A DNA stretch of 64,000 nucleotides from Diploptera punctata (GCA_030220185.1 JASPKZ010007541.1:69501-133500), one strand, 5' to 3'; positions 1 through 11,271 are shown, numbered from the stretch's first letter. Notes: generated by a model from the sequence alone, not told the origin. Made by a program: numbers and translations.

Positions 1-111
1 GAAGTAGATTATACAGGGAATGATTGGAAAACAGCGCAGAATAGCAATAATTGGAGAGCTTATGCCCGCCCAGCCTTGACCCTATGGGTTCGATAGAGGC
101 AGTAAGTTAGT
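1..111 (+). mobile_element. RTE-A LINE, 3' terminal fragment
   Basis: The first 111 bases match the 3' end of the RTE-like family seen nearly intact at 36722-37215 and 61703-62205: the reading ends in an arginine/alanine-rich stretch, then the shared 'gggttcgatag...cagt(a/g)agttagt' terminus. The 5' part lies outside the window. A small insertion breaks the frame, so it is dead. Confidence 0.75.
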
Positions 112-779
112 CATCCTCTTTATGTTTTACTCCCTTTTTACTTTTCTTTCTGTCTTGTATCTTATTTTTAATTTCAGCTATCGTGATTTATTTCTTCATA
201 ACGTTTGAAAATCGACTTTGCACAACCATTTTGTAGCAGACAACATATAAAAAAATGGATATTATAAATGGCATCAAAGTACAAAGAACACTTCAAAACT
301 AATTGATAACAAGCCTCTAAGTACGATTCTAACAAGTACGTTTCTTCGCAGATTAATTAAAAAAATAATTGGAATGCTCAAAATTTAACTTTACAAACCA
401 TTGTATATATCCTTGCTTATTTGCTAAGTATTTCATTTTGTCATTGTATAGGCGGTGATTTTCAATCAACTAGATTTACATGTGCGAGTACTTTGACGTA
501 TTACGCCCAATACTTTGATCTCCAAGAACAATCGAATTACTCATTTTCGTATTTTTTCATTACATACTACGAACAGTCAGTTTATTAAACACTCTTTGTA
601 CAGCACGTAATATTTTTTCTTGGAATTCTAATGGTATTTTGAATTGTCATTTGTTTACCCTTCATTTATTTTATTTTCTTTTCCTCACATATCAGTGATC
701 TCTCGTGTCTTAATTTATGATTTTAGTAGCATTATTCCATGTTTTGACCATGTACAATAAGAAAAATGTCATTTAGATG
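112..779. other. AT-rich spacer, nothing recognised
   Basis: No coding signal, terminal repeat or RNA gene seen. A short TTTAGATTTAGATTAGATTTAGATT run near 800 belongs to the tail of the LINE that follows. Confidence 0.5.
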
Positions 780-1440
780 CAAATATTGTGTTTATTGTAT
801 ATTTAGATTTAGATTAGATTTAGATTTATTTAGCCTGGTGGAGTTAAGGCCATGTGGCCTTTTCTTCCACTCACCAGGACAAACATATATTACATCAGAA
901 TATAATAATCTCAATTAACTCTAATATTAAATACTAAATAAAAATTTGATCAAAAAGATAATATCTATTATATTACGATCTATAATGCAACCAGTTAATG
1001 TTTGTTAAAATGAAGACTAAAACTAATAATAAAATGTATACAAGCAAGACATATTAAATTGTCCCTGTCTAATATATATAAAAAACAAAGAAAAATAATG
1101 AGATGTAGAAAACTAATTTTACTATTATACAATATTTAAAACAAAGAAAAAATAAATTTTTAATCTTAATATTATTTCCATAAATAATTAAATTTATTAA
1201 TTTTTAAAATAATACTATCAGTGAGTTGTATAAGTTAGTTTGTTATTAAATAATTCTTTAGTTTGTTTTTTAAGGATATTATAGTTTGACAGTCTCTGAC
1301 ATAGGGCGGAAAGGAATTCCATATTTTGGTAAGTGAGACCGTAATGAATAATATGCGGTGTGATGAGGAGGGATATAAAGGACAATGTGCTGATGGGATG
1401 TTGCTGCAAAGAATGCATTTGTGTTCAATTTTTGTGTAAC
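780..1440 (-). pseudogene. LINE-A (CR1/L2-style) 3' end with RT C-terminus
   Basis: Reading the minus strand from about 1440, the sequence encodes a degraded RT C-terminal tail (a PxHxxxYY-type stretch, then xxRxLPxYG...FRPMSETVKLS-like residues split over two frames), then an AT-rich 3' UTR, then the family terminus 'ctggtgagtggaagaaaaggccacatggcc' and a (TAAATC)n-type tail near 800. The same arrangement occurs at 19215-19985 (minus) and 6705-7960 (plus). 5' truncation and frameshifts mark it as a dead copy. The clade is my inference from the tail style. Confidence 0.65.
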
Positions 1441-1689
1441 AGTACTATTTTCCCAAAAATCTACAATCTAGTGTTTTAGTTATTTCTTCGCTAATACTTC
1501 TATGTTTTTTTAAATTTTATTTTTGGAATATCCAACTTATTCCATTCAACATTTTCACGACAGGGACAGATTTACACAGGTTTAGCAATATATATCTAGA
1601 TGTAACATTCACTGCCAGCATGATCATCTCACGATTTCAGTATTTTAACTATAACTTTCGTTTAAAACCTTAGCTTGGCCTGAACGATG

Positions 1690-2030
1690 TAACGGGGTAT
1701 TCGTAATAGGAGAATAACGGCTAGTGAAATGAGATGTTTTAGTGCTACATTAGGATATTCTCACATGGATCGCGAAAGAAATGAAGATATCATGCAAGAA
1801 CTTCAAATACAGCTAATCTCACCATTATATATAAATAAATACCAGCTACAGTGGAAAACTCATGTTTAACGAATGAACCGTAATAATGTTCCGAAATTCA
1901 TGCTTCAGTACCGTCATCAAGGGAAAAGATGTTTGGGACGTTCTAGAAGAAGGTGGACCGAGATTGCCTCACTGAATCCGTAACAGGCTTTGGACCTTAA
2001 ACTTGTTTGGAAGACGATTATGTTTTTTTT
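1690..2030 (+). pseudogene. RTE-like LINE C-terminal fragment
   Basis: Plus-strand translation gives, with breaks, '..MRCFSATLGYSHMDRERNED..' then 'WKTHV*RMNRNNVPKF..' and 'GKRCLGRSRRRWTEI'. This is the W-x-x-H-x-x-R-M ... GRxxRRW signature of the region downstream of RT in RTE-like insect LINEs. In-frame stops and no RT core: 5'-truncated pseudogene. A different family from RTE-A. Confidence 0.65.
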
Positions 2031-2034
2031 TTCT

Positions 2035-2775
2035 TAATTTGAGACGTCTCCTTTCACGTGTGATACTGCTCAATGATTTGGTGCTATTTTTGTAGTGATG
2101 TGAAGTGTGCACGTTTTTAAGACTGATTAATAGATACATAATGTTCAGTGCCCCAGACGACTAGATAGGGAAGTCTGGTTTTTAACTAGCTTGCTATCTA
2201 GTAAGAGAGGAGGGGAAGCGAACTAGCTCCAACGCGGAAATTTCAACGACTTCAGAAGCGGAAGAAGAAACTTTTTCTCGACGGTAAAGAAGGCGGAAGA
2301 GAAGCCTGCAATACAAGGGCTAGATGGGACTCCAAAGCTTTGGTTAGCAACCCGTATAGCAAAAGGAAACTCCGAAATAAATCTCCGATCCACTAGGGAA
2401 AGTGGTTGTGCGTCTGGACTGGTAACCCGAGCACGTAAAAAAAATGTCCAAACGCATCTCTCTCACAGTGTACCAAAAACAGCATTTAACTAAAAGCCAG
2501 TGAAAAGATGGAGAAAACAACTGTGAGGCGGAACAGGCAATTTGTCTAGCCCGTGAAGTGAAGAAAAAGAAGAATATGTTCAGTGCATTACACCTGGTCA
2601 GTGTAAATATAAGCCGACTTATTTTGTTATGTGTGTGGCGAACTTACATTCAGGACCCAACAACGTAGCTTGTCACCGTTGTATTGGTAAGAACGACGTA
2701 TGAATTCCATTTTTGAAATAGAGTTTGGGACTAGGATACGTCTAGGGCTCTACATATATTCTGAAATTCTTGTTC
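2035..2775. other. Purine-rich unassigned DNA
   Basis: 2190-2580 is noticeably richer in G and A than its surroundings ('aggaggggaagcg', 'aagcggaagaagaaac') but has no long open frame and no repeat partner I could find. It could be the 5' UTR of a LINE; nothing proves it. Confidence 0.3.
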
Positions 2776-2778
2776 TAG

Positions 2779-3007
2779 GTATCTTAGAAGCTGGTTAAAA
2801 GGAAAACTTAGTAAAATGAAATTCGGAATACCTATGATTTGGCGTGAACCAGAAGACCACGTAAATGATTATAACTTTTGTTTAACAGATGTGAATTTCT
2901 CCAAACATTCTATTCGGTATCGAAACTTACCCTCTGCTGTGCGACCAGTTTTTTATTTTGCAGACCTTCCTATACCTGCAGCTTCAGTTAAATATACTAT
3001 TGATTGA
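2779..3007 (+). pseudogene. N-terminal fragment of a dispersed orphan protein family (possible exon)
   Basis: An open frame runs from about 2779 through an ATG at 2816 to the stop at 3007. Key residues are W-L-K-G-K, F-G-I-P-M-I-W-R-E-P, a later F-C pair and N-L-P-S-A-V-R-P. I recall this as part of a protein family of unknown function found in many copies in arthropod and cnidarian genomes, whose first motif continues with a D-C-Y-F-C pair. Here the D-C-Y becomes D-Y-N, so one cysteine is lost. A good 3' splice acceptor (ttcttgttctag, ending at 2778) precedes the open frame. A C-terminal piece of what I believe is the same family lies at 63255-63935 on the other strand. No intact gene here. 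Family recall is from memory; the motif is seen directly. Confidence 0.5.
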
Positions 3008-3935
3008 GAGTTGAATTAGTAATCTTCTGTTTATTTCACTGGAACAATTTTATGTTTAGGGCCCATTATTGCATTAAGAATATCATCCATTATTGTTAAA
3101 TTATTATTTCTGTATGGAGTAATTGGGCAATTACAGAGTATGAATATAATGACAAAGAGACGTGGCGATTGAAATGCGGGATTCGCTTGAGTTATTGATT
3201 TCTCTTTGTTTTATTAAGACTTATATCTTATCCCCCATAAATGTTATTTTCTAAACATTGTATGATAAACATATTCATAAAATTTATTATTAGAGTTTTG
3301 GTGACAATTTATATGCTTTTCATAATCTTTATATAAAAATAAATAAATTGTATGGTCAGATAAATTCACATCTCCATAACAGTTGATAATCTTACGCACA
3401 TTTCACAGATTCATGCTTTGCATGGAAGCCTCGTTAAGTGTAGAGTTCAGTATGATGATTATTATGCTGAACTGTGTTACCAAATACAGTTTACACTGGC
3501 TTTTTATATATGTAATATGGAACCTATATCTCGGATCATCTCTTGATAAATTTGGATATGTAGGTCTGAACACATCTTTTCAAGAAATAAAATGACTCTC
3601 AGCTTGTAAGTTAAGATTTCAATGCTATGAAAGACTTAACAGTTTTAAAGTAATTCAAATAGGTATATGACAAAATTATCCTGTGTATGTATATCACAAG
3701 ATGAAGTATGCAAATATTTGAATAGATGAAATATGCGAATTTTTCGTTATGATAATTTAAGAAATTTGAAGCGTAGAAATTTGATTACAAGGATAATAGT
3801 GTTCCTCTTAATTATATTAAGTAGATATACGATGAACAATTTATTTCTTTAGGAGATGTTACCTACATGATATCGATTTAGTATTATATATATATATATA
3901 TATTTCTTAATTTATCTATAATATAGTGGTTTGCG
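3008..3935. other. AT-rich spacer with a (TA)n tract
   Basis: A 70-codon open frame at 3383-3595 has no recognisable motif and is what AT-rich DNA yields by chance. A short (TA)n tract lies at 3887-3903. Otherwise nothing seen. Confidence 0.4.
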
Positions 3936-3939
3936 TCAC

Positions 3940-4255
3940 CCTCAAGAAATTCCCCTACTCATTGTAGCTGTCCTGAATATTTCCATCTGTAAGCTCCAAT
4001 TCTCTCATAGGTCTTACGTCTTCTCACGCCATCCACCAAATCTTCTTCAGGTCTTCCATTTCTATTTTTCTATCTATTTAGCACTTAAAAATCTTCTCAG
4101 GGATTCTCTCAGATGTCATCTTCCTTAGATCTCCAAACCATTTTAATCGTCTCTCTTCAATTGTATGCAATACATTTCTTACACATTTCCTAATTTTCTT
4201 AATTTCCGCGATGATTTTGTCCAGTAATCCTTCTCTGGTGCTAATAATTTTTCAG
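3940..4255 (-). pseudogene. RTE-like LINE C-terminal fragment
   Basis: Minus-strand reading gives, across frames, 'MVWRSKEDDI', 'NRKIEMEDLKK' and 'RMRELELTDGNIQD', resembling the basic C-terminal tail of RTE-like LINE proteins. Several stops. It abuts the (TA)n tract at 4259-4288. Confidence 0.45.
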
Positions 4256-4258
4256 CTT

Positions 4259-4288
4259 GTTATATATATATATATATATATATATATA
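4259..4288. repeat. (TA)n microsatellite
   Basis: About 15 TA units. The next sequence contains 'aggctttcacgg' (4303-4314), the same string that starts the Penelope-like element at 27171, so it may mark another Penelope-like scrap. Confidence 0.85.
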
Positions 4289-4569
4289 AGCATTAAAATA
4301 TCTCAGGCTTTCACGGTCTGTGTATTCATATATACTTTGTTGGTTTTCCCAGTGTCGCCGCATCTGAATATTGTTCTTTGTTCTTGCTATCGTTTCCGCC
4401 ATTTATGAATTTTGGAACTAAGGTTATGATATAGTTACTGGTTTCTCTGGTATAATACGTATTGTATCTAGAGTGTTCATATTGATTCGTATATTTGGCA
4501 GGTTCAAAATCATCTTAGTGACCAACTTATGTGTTGTTGCTTTAGACGTAGTGGACTGGATTTGATTTC

Positions 4570-5447
4570 CGGTCGGAATTTGTGAATAGGGTGCGTGTAG
4601 GAAAATAGTTTTCGGATAATTTTGAAATCCACAATGGGTTGAAGCAAGGAGATGCACTATCTCCTCTACTATTTAAAGGTCAACACGCATACACTATTGA
4701 GTAAGACAAATAAATTGCGACTGGAATAAATATTAATAAAACTAGATACATGGTCACACATAGAAATACATTGTATAATGGAAATGGACAGTTAATGTTA
4801 AATGAGGGAAAGTGTGAGGAAGTAGCTGGATTCAAATTCCTAGGAACAATATTCACAAATAGGAATGAGATGCACAAAGAAATTAAACATAGGCCTATGC
4901 TCAATTCTGAAAATGCTTGCTATTATGCATTACAGAGACTCTTGACGTCACAACTCCTTTCAAATAACGTTAAACTGAAAATATATAAAACTATTATTCT
5001 GCCAGTTATATTATATGAATGCGAAAAATGGACTCTTACTTTAAGGGAGGAAAGGAGATTACGAGAATTTGAGAATAAAATTCTTAGGGAAATTTTTGGA
5101 CCGAAGATAGATGAACAGACAGGTGCATGGAGAAGATTACATAACAGTGAACTATATGGTCTTTACAGGAAGCCAGATGAAATAAGAACAGTTAAGACTC
5201 GAAGACTGCAATGGGCAGGACATGTGGCACGAATGGGGAGTGAAAGACGTGTATGGAAGCTTCTTGAAGGAAAGCCAGAGGGAAAACACCCAGTTCGTAG
5301 ATAAAGAATTAGGTGGGTGAATAATATTAAACATGATTTGAGGAAAATAGATTATACAGGGAATGGTTGGAAAACATTGGCTCATTACTTATGTCCGCGC
5401 GGCCATGAACCTACGGGTTCGATGGTGCCAGTGAGTTAGTTATTTAG
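4570..5447 (+). pseudogene. RTE-A LINE: RT fragment with the catalytic box deleted, plus C-terminal tail
   Basis: The longest RTE-A copy. At 4634-4675 the frame reads N-G-L-K-Q-G-D-A-L-S-P-L-L-F, a conserved RT block just upstream of the YADD box. Soon after, the sequence jumps to the post-palm region (open frame 4750-5304: FKFLG, a Y-E-C-E-K-W-T-L block, WAGHVARM, then a G-K-P-E-G-K-x-P tail). The segment with the YADD aspartates is missing, so this copy cannot be a polymerase. The frame stops at 5304 but homology continues to the 3' terminus 'cctacgggttcgatggtgccagtgagttag' near 5445. Other copies: 1-111, 9088-9775, 23355-23920, 29370-29960, 36722-37215, 48368-48462, 56880-57058, 61703-62205. 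Confidence 0.85.
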
Positions 5448-5449
5448 TT

Positions 5450-6700
5450 AGACCATCTATCATAATAATCTATAAGTATTTTTTGTGTTAAAAACAAATA
5501 CAAATACACAGTGCTGAAACCTAAATATCCTTAAACGCGATATGACCGTGTCAAAGTGTCTCCAAATGAAATCAGATAAAACCCGTGTCAGTTACAAAGC
5601 TCTGAAGAGTTCCATTAGCAGAATGGCGGAAACACTGGCGATAACGACTCAGTAGTGGCAATACTCCGACATGCCAGGAAATATTATAGAGACAATAAAT
5701 CAAGATAATTTTTAAGGAAGATGTTGATTTCCCAGAATCAATCGATTAAATATTTTGGGGCAATACTGCAGTAAGACTGATGGTGGGCTTGAATTTAATA
5801 AACACGTCTAGATCTTGGCAAGAGTTTTCCAACATTGCAGTAACTATGTGTCATGTCTCTTAAGAATTTTCACCCCATATTTCACATGTGAATCAAGAAA
5901 CCCTTTTATTTCATGTCATATTATGTGTCACTTATATTTTATGTAAATAAAAACTGTTAAAATGTAAGTTTATATTGCTAAATATTTAACATTTTATACA
6001 AATATATGCCTAATATTTGCATTCTTACTATATAGATTACTGTTAGGTCTATGTTGATAAAGTACATATTCTTGTGTGTCCTAAAGTTTTATTTATACGT
6101 GATAAAACAGTGTACCTTTACAACTGTAAATATGACTTCAAAATTTCCGATATAAGAAAATAAAAAATTGAGTATAGACTAGACATCTTGCACAATTATT
6201 GGCATGATTCCATGGGACAAAGTTTATTGTTACCGGTTTCCGATTTTGTATAATTATATCTAATGGACTAAATACAAACATAAAAGCTACACAGGCAGCA
6301 CATTGCAGTGAACCAAATATAACAATAACGGATAAATATGATAAAGACTGTTTATTGGTAAACTGACAAACATAATTCATATAGAAACACAAGAAATGCC
6401 GAGATATTACATACCGAGAACTGTTTGTTAATGTATACTATGTGAAAATTGTAGGTAGTTTTCAGCTGCACAGTTGGTTGCTATAGCTTAGACCTACGCG
6501 ACGCTTTAGATGATACATATTACGGACGATTAATTAAATACGGAAAATGTCATAAAAGACCGGTCATTAACGACATTGTTCACTTTGGATGGGCAATAAC
6601 GTAAATTCAAAGCAGTATCTGGACGAAGATGTTTAAAACAACATTGTCGGGACAATTTCGGACTTGTCAGAATCTTTTTGATTATTGCCGAAAATGCGAT
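5450..6700. other. Unassigned AT-rich DNA
   Basis: No recognisable gene or repeat. The open frame on the minus strand at 6138-6392 (84 codons) has hydrophobic stretches but no family motif; I treat it as chance. Confidence 0.4.
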
Positions 6701-6704
6701 TCGA

Positions 6705-7252
6705 ATAACAGTATAACAGTATCACAGGGTGTACAATAAGTGTGAATGGCGTGCCCTTACAGTTTTATGTAAAATCAGTGATGCCGCATTTTGACTACTG
6801 TGACGTTCTACTAACTGACATAAGTGACGGATTGTCGGACAAACTGCAGCGTGTCCATAATATGTGTATCAGATTCATATTTAATGTTCGAAAATACGAT
6901 CACATTTCTCCATTATTCCACGGATTGTCATGGCTACATCTAAAAGAGAGATGAAAATCGCACTGTCTAATTCTCTTATTTAAGATCCTACATACCAAGA
7001 TTCCCAATTATGTATCATCCCGTTTCCAGTATCTATCCTCAAACCATAACTTAAACACAAGATCACAACATAGTCTCTTGCTTAATATACCGCAACATAG
7101 GACATCACATCACTCCATGTCATATACCATCTTCACTTCTCGCAACTGGAATTCCCTACCACAAGAAATAAGAGGCTGCCGGACATTGGCATCTTTTAAA
7201 AGAAATCTAAATTTACATTTGCTCTAACCTCGACTTCATTATTATCCAGTGT

Positions 7253-7287
<35 letters not shown>

Positions 7288-7345
7288 TGGTGTTTCTCGT
7301 ATAATTTATCATATTTATATTATTATTATTATTATTATTATTAAC
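6705..7345 (+). pseudogene. LINE-A RT C-terminal domain and 3' UTR
   Basis: Open from about 6742 to 6954, with homology continuing past a TGA to about 7225. Residues include V-M-P-H-F-D-Y-C-D, L-Q-R-V-H-N-M-C-I-R-F-I-F, then W-L-H-L-K-E-R, and after the stop L-N-T-R-S and S-R-N-W-N-S-L-P-Q-E-I-R, the signature of the end of a CR1/Jockey/L2-type RT. The 3' UTR follows; it is interrupted by a SINE-A insertion (7375-7775) and resumes at 7776-7960. 5'-truncated and broken. Confidence 0.75.
7256..7345. repeat. (TA)n and (ATT)n microsatellites in LINE 3' UTR
   Basis: (TA)14 at 7256-7283 and (TTA)n at 7318-7343, inside the LINE-A 3' UTR. The other copy at 24193-24397 has the same flanking 'aattggtgtttctcgtataattt' without the long TA tract. 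Confidence 0.8.
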
Positions 7346-7374
7346 GTAAGTATTATTATTGCATTTTGTATTGT

Positions 7375-7775
7375 ATTTTAAGCCTATGTTTTCCCTTTAC
7401 AGGGATTTAGGCGCTCTCCCCCTACAGGGAAGAGTTTAAACCATACTAATTTTATTTATAATTGTTTTCGTACAGATGTCATTTTGAGTGGTACGTGGTC
7501 AGCGTTCCGCCTCAAACTGACATCTAGGAAACCAAGGTAGTACTAGGACGTGAAAATTCGGTAAATTTTGCTTAGAGGCCTTTTCATTCAGGCTTAAGGA
7601 TTTTTTACGAGCCTGAAAATCTTCAGACTCGGGACCCACGGCTTAAAGTCCCTCCCGCAGGACTTGCTCCTTGGATTTTTCCGTCCTAAAAATCCATCGA
7701 CCCCGGCCGGGTTTGAACCCGCGACCCTCGGGACGAGAGGCAAGGAGCATAACCACTAGTCCACCGCGGCCGACA
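7375..7775 (-). mobile_element. SINE-A, tRNA-derived, about 400 bp
   Basis: On the minus strand the element starts near 7775 with a tRNA-like head: A box TGGACTAGTGG and a perfect B box GGTTCAAACCC. The body has a GGGAGGGAC / GGGTCCCGAGTC block, then 'cctaggtttcc' and 'atgtcagtttgaggcggaacg', and ends near 7375. The plus-strand copy at 56405-56805 aligns over its full length and 34308-34480 is 5' only. It splits the 3' UTR of the LINE-A copy, so it is the younger insertion. Confidence 0.85.
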
Positions 7776-7960
7776 TTTATTATTGTTATTATCCTATAAA
7801 ATGTTGTTTGTACATGAAATTTACATTGCTACATTTAATGTATCTTTAACTGCTTATAATTAGTATAGTGTATATCTATATTTGTCAAATATTTATTTTT
7901 ATTTGTGCTGGTTGAGTGGAAGAGAAGGCCTTATGGCATTAACTCTGCCAGAATAAATAA
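7776..7960 (+). mobile_element. LINE-A 3' UTR, distal part
   Basis: Continuation of the LINE at 6705-7345 beyond the SINE. Ends in the family terminus 'gctggttgagtggaagagaaggccttatggcattaactctgccag' followed by 'aataaataaag' and a long (ATT)n tract. Confidence 0.7.
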
Positions 7961-7962
7961 AG

Positions 7963-8022
<60 letters not shown>
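7961..8022. repeat. (ATT)n microsatellite at a LINE 3' end
   Basis: About 18 ATT units immediately after the LINE-A terminus, consistent with growth from the element tail. Confidence 0.9.
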
Positions 8023-8025
<3 letters not shown>

Positions 8026-8329
8026 GAAGTGTCGTGGAAGTTCTTGCTGTAAAAAAAAATCATGCTTAATACATAGAAGTTCGTGTTAAGAAAACAAAAC
8101 AGTTAGAGTACGCTATATATATAAAGAGAAAAAAATGAAGTGTCGTGGAAGGTTTGAAATAAGTTTCAAACAAGTTTTTTTTTACAATAAATACTATATT
8201 TTGACTTAACATATTGTTCTTAATTTATCAACATTGTGGGATATGACGTTAGTGCATACTTTACTTCATTGTCCGTAACATATACACTGAAAATAAATAT
8301 AAAATATCCTCAATTAGTGTCCAACTCAA

Positions 8330-8515
8330 GGTCGGGTCGAGGGATGAGATGAGCCCCCTATATAGAGGTCTTTGAATGGCAAGAGTGCTGACCTACCACG
8401 CCTGATGCACCAACACAGGGACAGATGAACGTAATGAAATGAAAGATGAATATGGGGAAAATGGCGGAATGAAATTGTGGCGGGGAAAGCGGGAGAAAAC
8501 CGACATTGATCATAA
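8330..8515 (-). mobile_element. SINE-D body fragment
   Basis: Shares 'gacagatgaa..gaaatgaaa' and 'gtggcggggaaagcgggagaaaacc' blocks with 19110-19210 and 19985-20150. The tRNA-like head, present at 20110-20150, is missing. The preceding 300 bases (8023-8329) show nothing recognisable. Confidence 0.5.
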
Positions 8516-9085
8516 ATAATAAAAAATATATTCAGTTACTCCTACTGACAGCTGTTATTATTAACGCTAGTCAAATTCAAAGGGTATTTCTGAATTTTAT
8601 ACAAGTCTAGACACAATACTCAGAGATACAAGCTGAAAAGTTGGATCTCACTATGTCGAATTCGAAGTAACTCTGTGCTTGATTTTCATTTGTTCAGCTG
8701 ATATTCTTTCTATGGTTTAAACCCAGGGGAGAGGAACTGGTAATCGAAGAGGGCGTGTGACGTCATCCCAATTCCACATGCAGTTTCTATCAAGTCTGTC
8801 TCTCGGTATGCAAAGTAAAACAATAGGAGAACACTTCACACTAAAGGGTCAGTGGTCGATTGCAAGCTTCTTGCAGCCTTTCTACATTAAATTTAGTTTT
8901 TCAAAACTTTCTTCAGTGCGCAAAGTATAACGTTGATTCCTTTCTTGGATACTGATTTATCAATGACTTGCTTAATTATGGATAAAGAGAGATCCAATAT
9001 GGAGAGTAAAGAATCATAATTTAAATTGGACCGAATATCACACTTCTAATGATCGGTAAAAAGGTAAACTAAGTATGGTCAATTA
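8516..9085. other. Unassigned spacer
   Basis: No coding signal. Contains a single perfect TGACGTCA palindrome (8759-8766), a cAMP-response-element match that means little without a promoter nearby. Confidence 0.35.
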
Positions 9086-9087
9086 AG

Positions 9088-9775
9088 TTTGAATTTCTTA
9101 CTTACTTACTCACTGGCACTATCGAACCCGTAGGTTCATGGCCGCACGTACATAACCTCTCCATACTTCCCTATCCTAAGCTAATGCTTTCCAATCATTC
9201 CCTGTATAATCTACTTCCCTCAAATCATAGTTAATTTTATTCCCCCACCTCATTCTTGGTCTATCAATTTAGCGTTTTCACTCTGGCTTTCCTACAAGAA
9301 GCTTCCATGCACGTCTTTCATTCCCCATACGCGCAACATGTCCTGCCCATCGCAGTCTACGAAGACTTAACTGTTCTTATTATGTCTGGCTTCCTATAAA
9401 GACCATGTAGCTCATTGTTATGTAGTCTTCTTTAGTCACCTGTCTGTTCATCTCTATTTGGTCCAAAAATTTTCCTATGTACTTTATTCTCAAATACCCG
9501 TAATCTCATTCCCTCCCTTAAAGTAAGAGTCCATGTTTCGCACCCATATAATATAACTGGTTATATATTTTCAGTTTAACTTTTTTTGAAAGGAGTTGGG
9601 ACATCAAAAGTTTCTGCAATGCATAATAAACACGCATTTCCTGAATTCAGCCTATGTTTAATTTTTTGGTGCATCTCATTCCTACTTGTTATTATTGTTC
9701 CTAGGTATTTGAATTCAGCCACTTCCTCAAATTTCCCTCATTTCCCATTAGTTTCGCAGAGTTTTGGAGAATGCC
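9088..9775 (-). pseudogene. RTE-A LINE, 3' half
   Basis: Minus-strand copy of RTE-A. It starts (5') near 9775 with the E-F-K-Y-L-G-T-I-I region, passes the Y-x-x-G-C-E-T-W-T-L block and ends at 9090 with '..cctacgggttcgatagtgccagtgagtaagtaag', a (GTAA)n tail. Several frameshifts. Confidence 0.8.
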
Positions 9776-9957
9776 TTCTTCGGTTTATTTTAATAGTATA
9801 TGCTGAATTTAGTTGTAAAACAACGAAAATCACTCTCGCCAGTAAGACTTTTAAATTTTAGTGTCAGATGAACTCTTACACCAAATTGTCAGATTTTATT
9901 ATATGACAAATTGCCAAGTTTGGTTCCGATGAAACAAAAATTGTGACCGCTAGAGCG

Positions 9958-10008
<51 letters not shown>
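9958..10008. repeat. (TA)n microsatellite
   Basis: About 24 TA units. Confidence 0.9.
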
Positions 10009-10009
10009 T

Positions 10010-10613
10010 TATTTTATTTTGTGTGTCTACTAGATAGGATCGGTGAAGATGTATAAACATTTTTCAATATTTTTCATGAGATCACCTTAAATAACTTCAT
10101 TCATGCATAATACGCTAAAAGCGAAAGGAATGTAAGAGAAGTACATATAAATGTGGCAAAAATATGAAGAAGGGTACTAAGAAGAAGAAAAATAAAAACC
10201 GAAAGGAAAATGAGAAAGAGAAGAAGAAAAGAGAATAAAACGGGTAAGATAATAAGAAAAATGGCAACTATAACGTTTAAAGAAATGAAGAGCCAATAAA
10301 TTAAGACAAGCAAGTATATTTTACTGAACATACCTCAGGAACATTAATGGAATATCTTCTGAAAAGAATTGGCATGATCGCCAAATGTAATTAGAAGCGT
10401 TGGAAGACTGCATTCAATCAATTCTCTCGTATTTCTCCTCTTGGAACTATTACTTTTTGTGTCTTAAATCCAGAAAAAAGAAGCCACGCCCTTCCCAAAT
10501 CCGAGCATCAGTGTGATTATTGGATATCGAGACTTTCTCATAATGAAACAGGGAATGTTTACTCATTATTATTTTTTAAAAATAATAAGTGGTTGAAAAT
10601 ACAATTTAAAAAT

Positions 10614-10615
<2 letters not shown>
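10010..10615. other. Unassigned DNA with a strand-biased A/G tract
   Basis: 10130-10270 is A/G-rich on the plus strand (gaaagg, agaaga). On the minus strand this gives a 76-codon hydrophobic open frame (10101-10331), which I take to be a composition artefact and not a membrane protein. Confidence 0.4.
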
Positions 10616-10616
<1 letters not shown>

Positions 10617-10667
<51 letters not shown>

Positions 10668-10672
10668 TATAC
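10617..10672. repeat. (TA)n microsatellite
   Basis: Long TA run ending in 'tacatatatatacatcatcatcatcatcac', where it joins the (ATC)n tail of the next element. Confidence 0.9.
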
Positions 10673-10800
10673 ATCATCATCATCATCACTCCAGGTATTA
10701 GGCAATTGCCCGTTCCGACTTCATAATGCATCAGCCCAACGTCTTCTAGGTCTTCCAACATCACGTCTTCCTCTTGTTTGATAATTTCTTGCTAACGATG
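10673..10800 (-). mobile_element. RTE-like LINE 3' end with (GAT)n tail
   Basis: Minus strand: a G-R-R-D-V-G-R-P-R-R-R-W-like block in broken frames, 'cgggcaattgcctaatacctgga' and a (GATGAT)n tail. Related in style to the 20151-20245 and 20595-20748 tails. Confidence 0.5.
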
Positions 10801-10834
10801 GATATCTCTCCTTACTCATATATCATTATAGCAA

Positions 10835-11260
10835 AGAAATAAATAAACATTACTTACTGATATAATTTAATATTCTTTTAAAATACTTGCCATAGAAGCT
10901 GTCAGATGGCAGTGAAGACAGTGCCCCATTGCCTCTCATGATTGAGAATCATATATAAGGAAGGAAAAATAAACGTTTGTGCTACCAGCCTGAGAGGACT
11001 AGCGGTTACGACACTAACGTATAAAGTTAGAGGTCTCGGGTTCATATCCCGGTACAGACTCTTATTTTTTTCTTTTGGCGTCATATTTGGCCTTCAGTGC
11101 TAAATGTCAAAAATTTGATTATGTTATCAAAATAAAGAAGCATTACTGGTATAATGTAAATATTCTCTTTAAAATGCTTACTTGTTACTGAATCCGCGAG
11201 ATGGCAATGTGAACAACTGCTCCTTGCCTCTCATGATTTAAATTCATAAAGAGAAAAAAC
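10835..11260 (+). mobile_element. SINE-C tandem unit 1 (tRNA-like, ATA-type anticodon arm)
   Basis: A body segment (10835-10985, 'agatggcagtgaagac...cctctcatgatt') precedes a tRNA-like segment at 10989-11062: A-box-like GGACTAGCGG, a perfect 5-bp anticodon stem CTAAC/GTTAG around loop GTATAAA, and B-box-like GGTTCATATCC. A second body follows (11062-11260), sharing 'ggccttcagtgctaaatgtcaaaaat' with 50170-50205. It is followed 286 bp later by a second tRNA-like segment, so the arrangement is a dimer. Confidence 0.75.
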
Positions 11261-11271
11261 ATTGAAATAGG

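Noticed and set aside
8759..8766. cAMP-response element promoter
   Set aside because: A single 8-base palindrome with no core promoter or gene downstream.
10101..10331. Small membrane protein on minus
   Set aside because: Comes from an A/G-rich plus strand; leucine/isoleucine/phenylalanine-only residues without any start context or homologue known to me.
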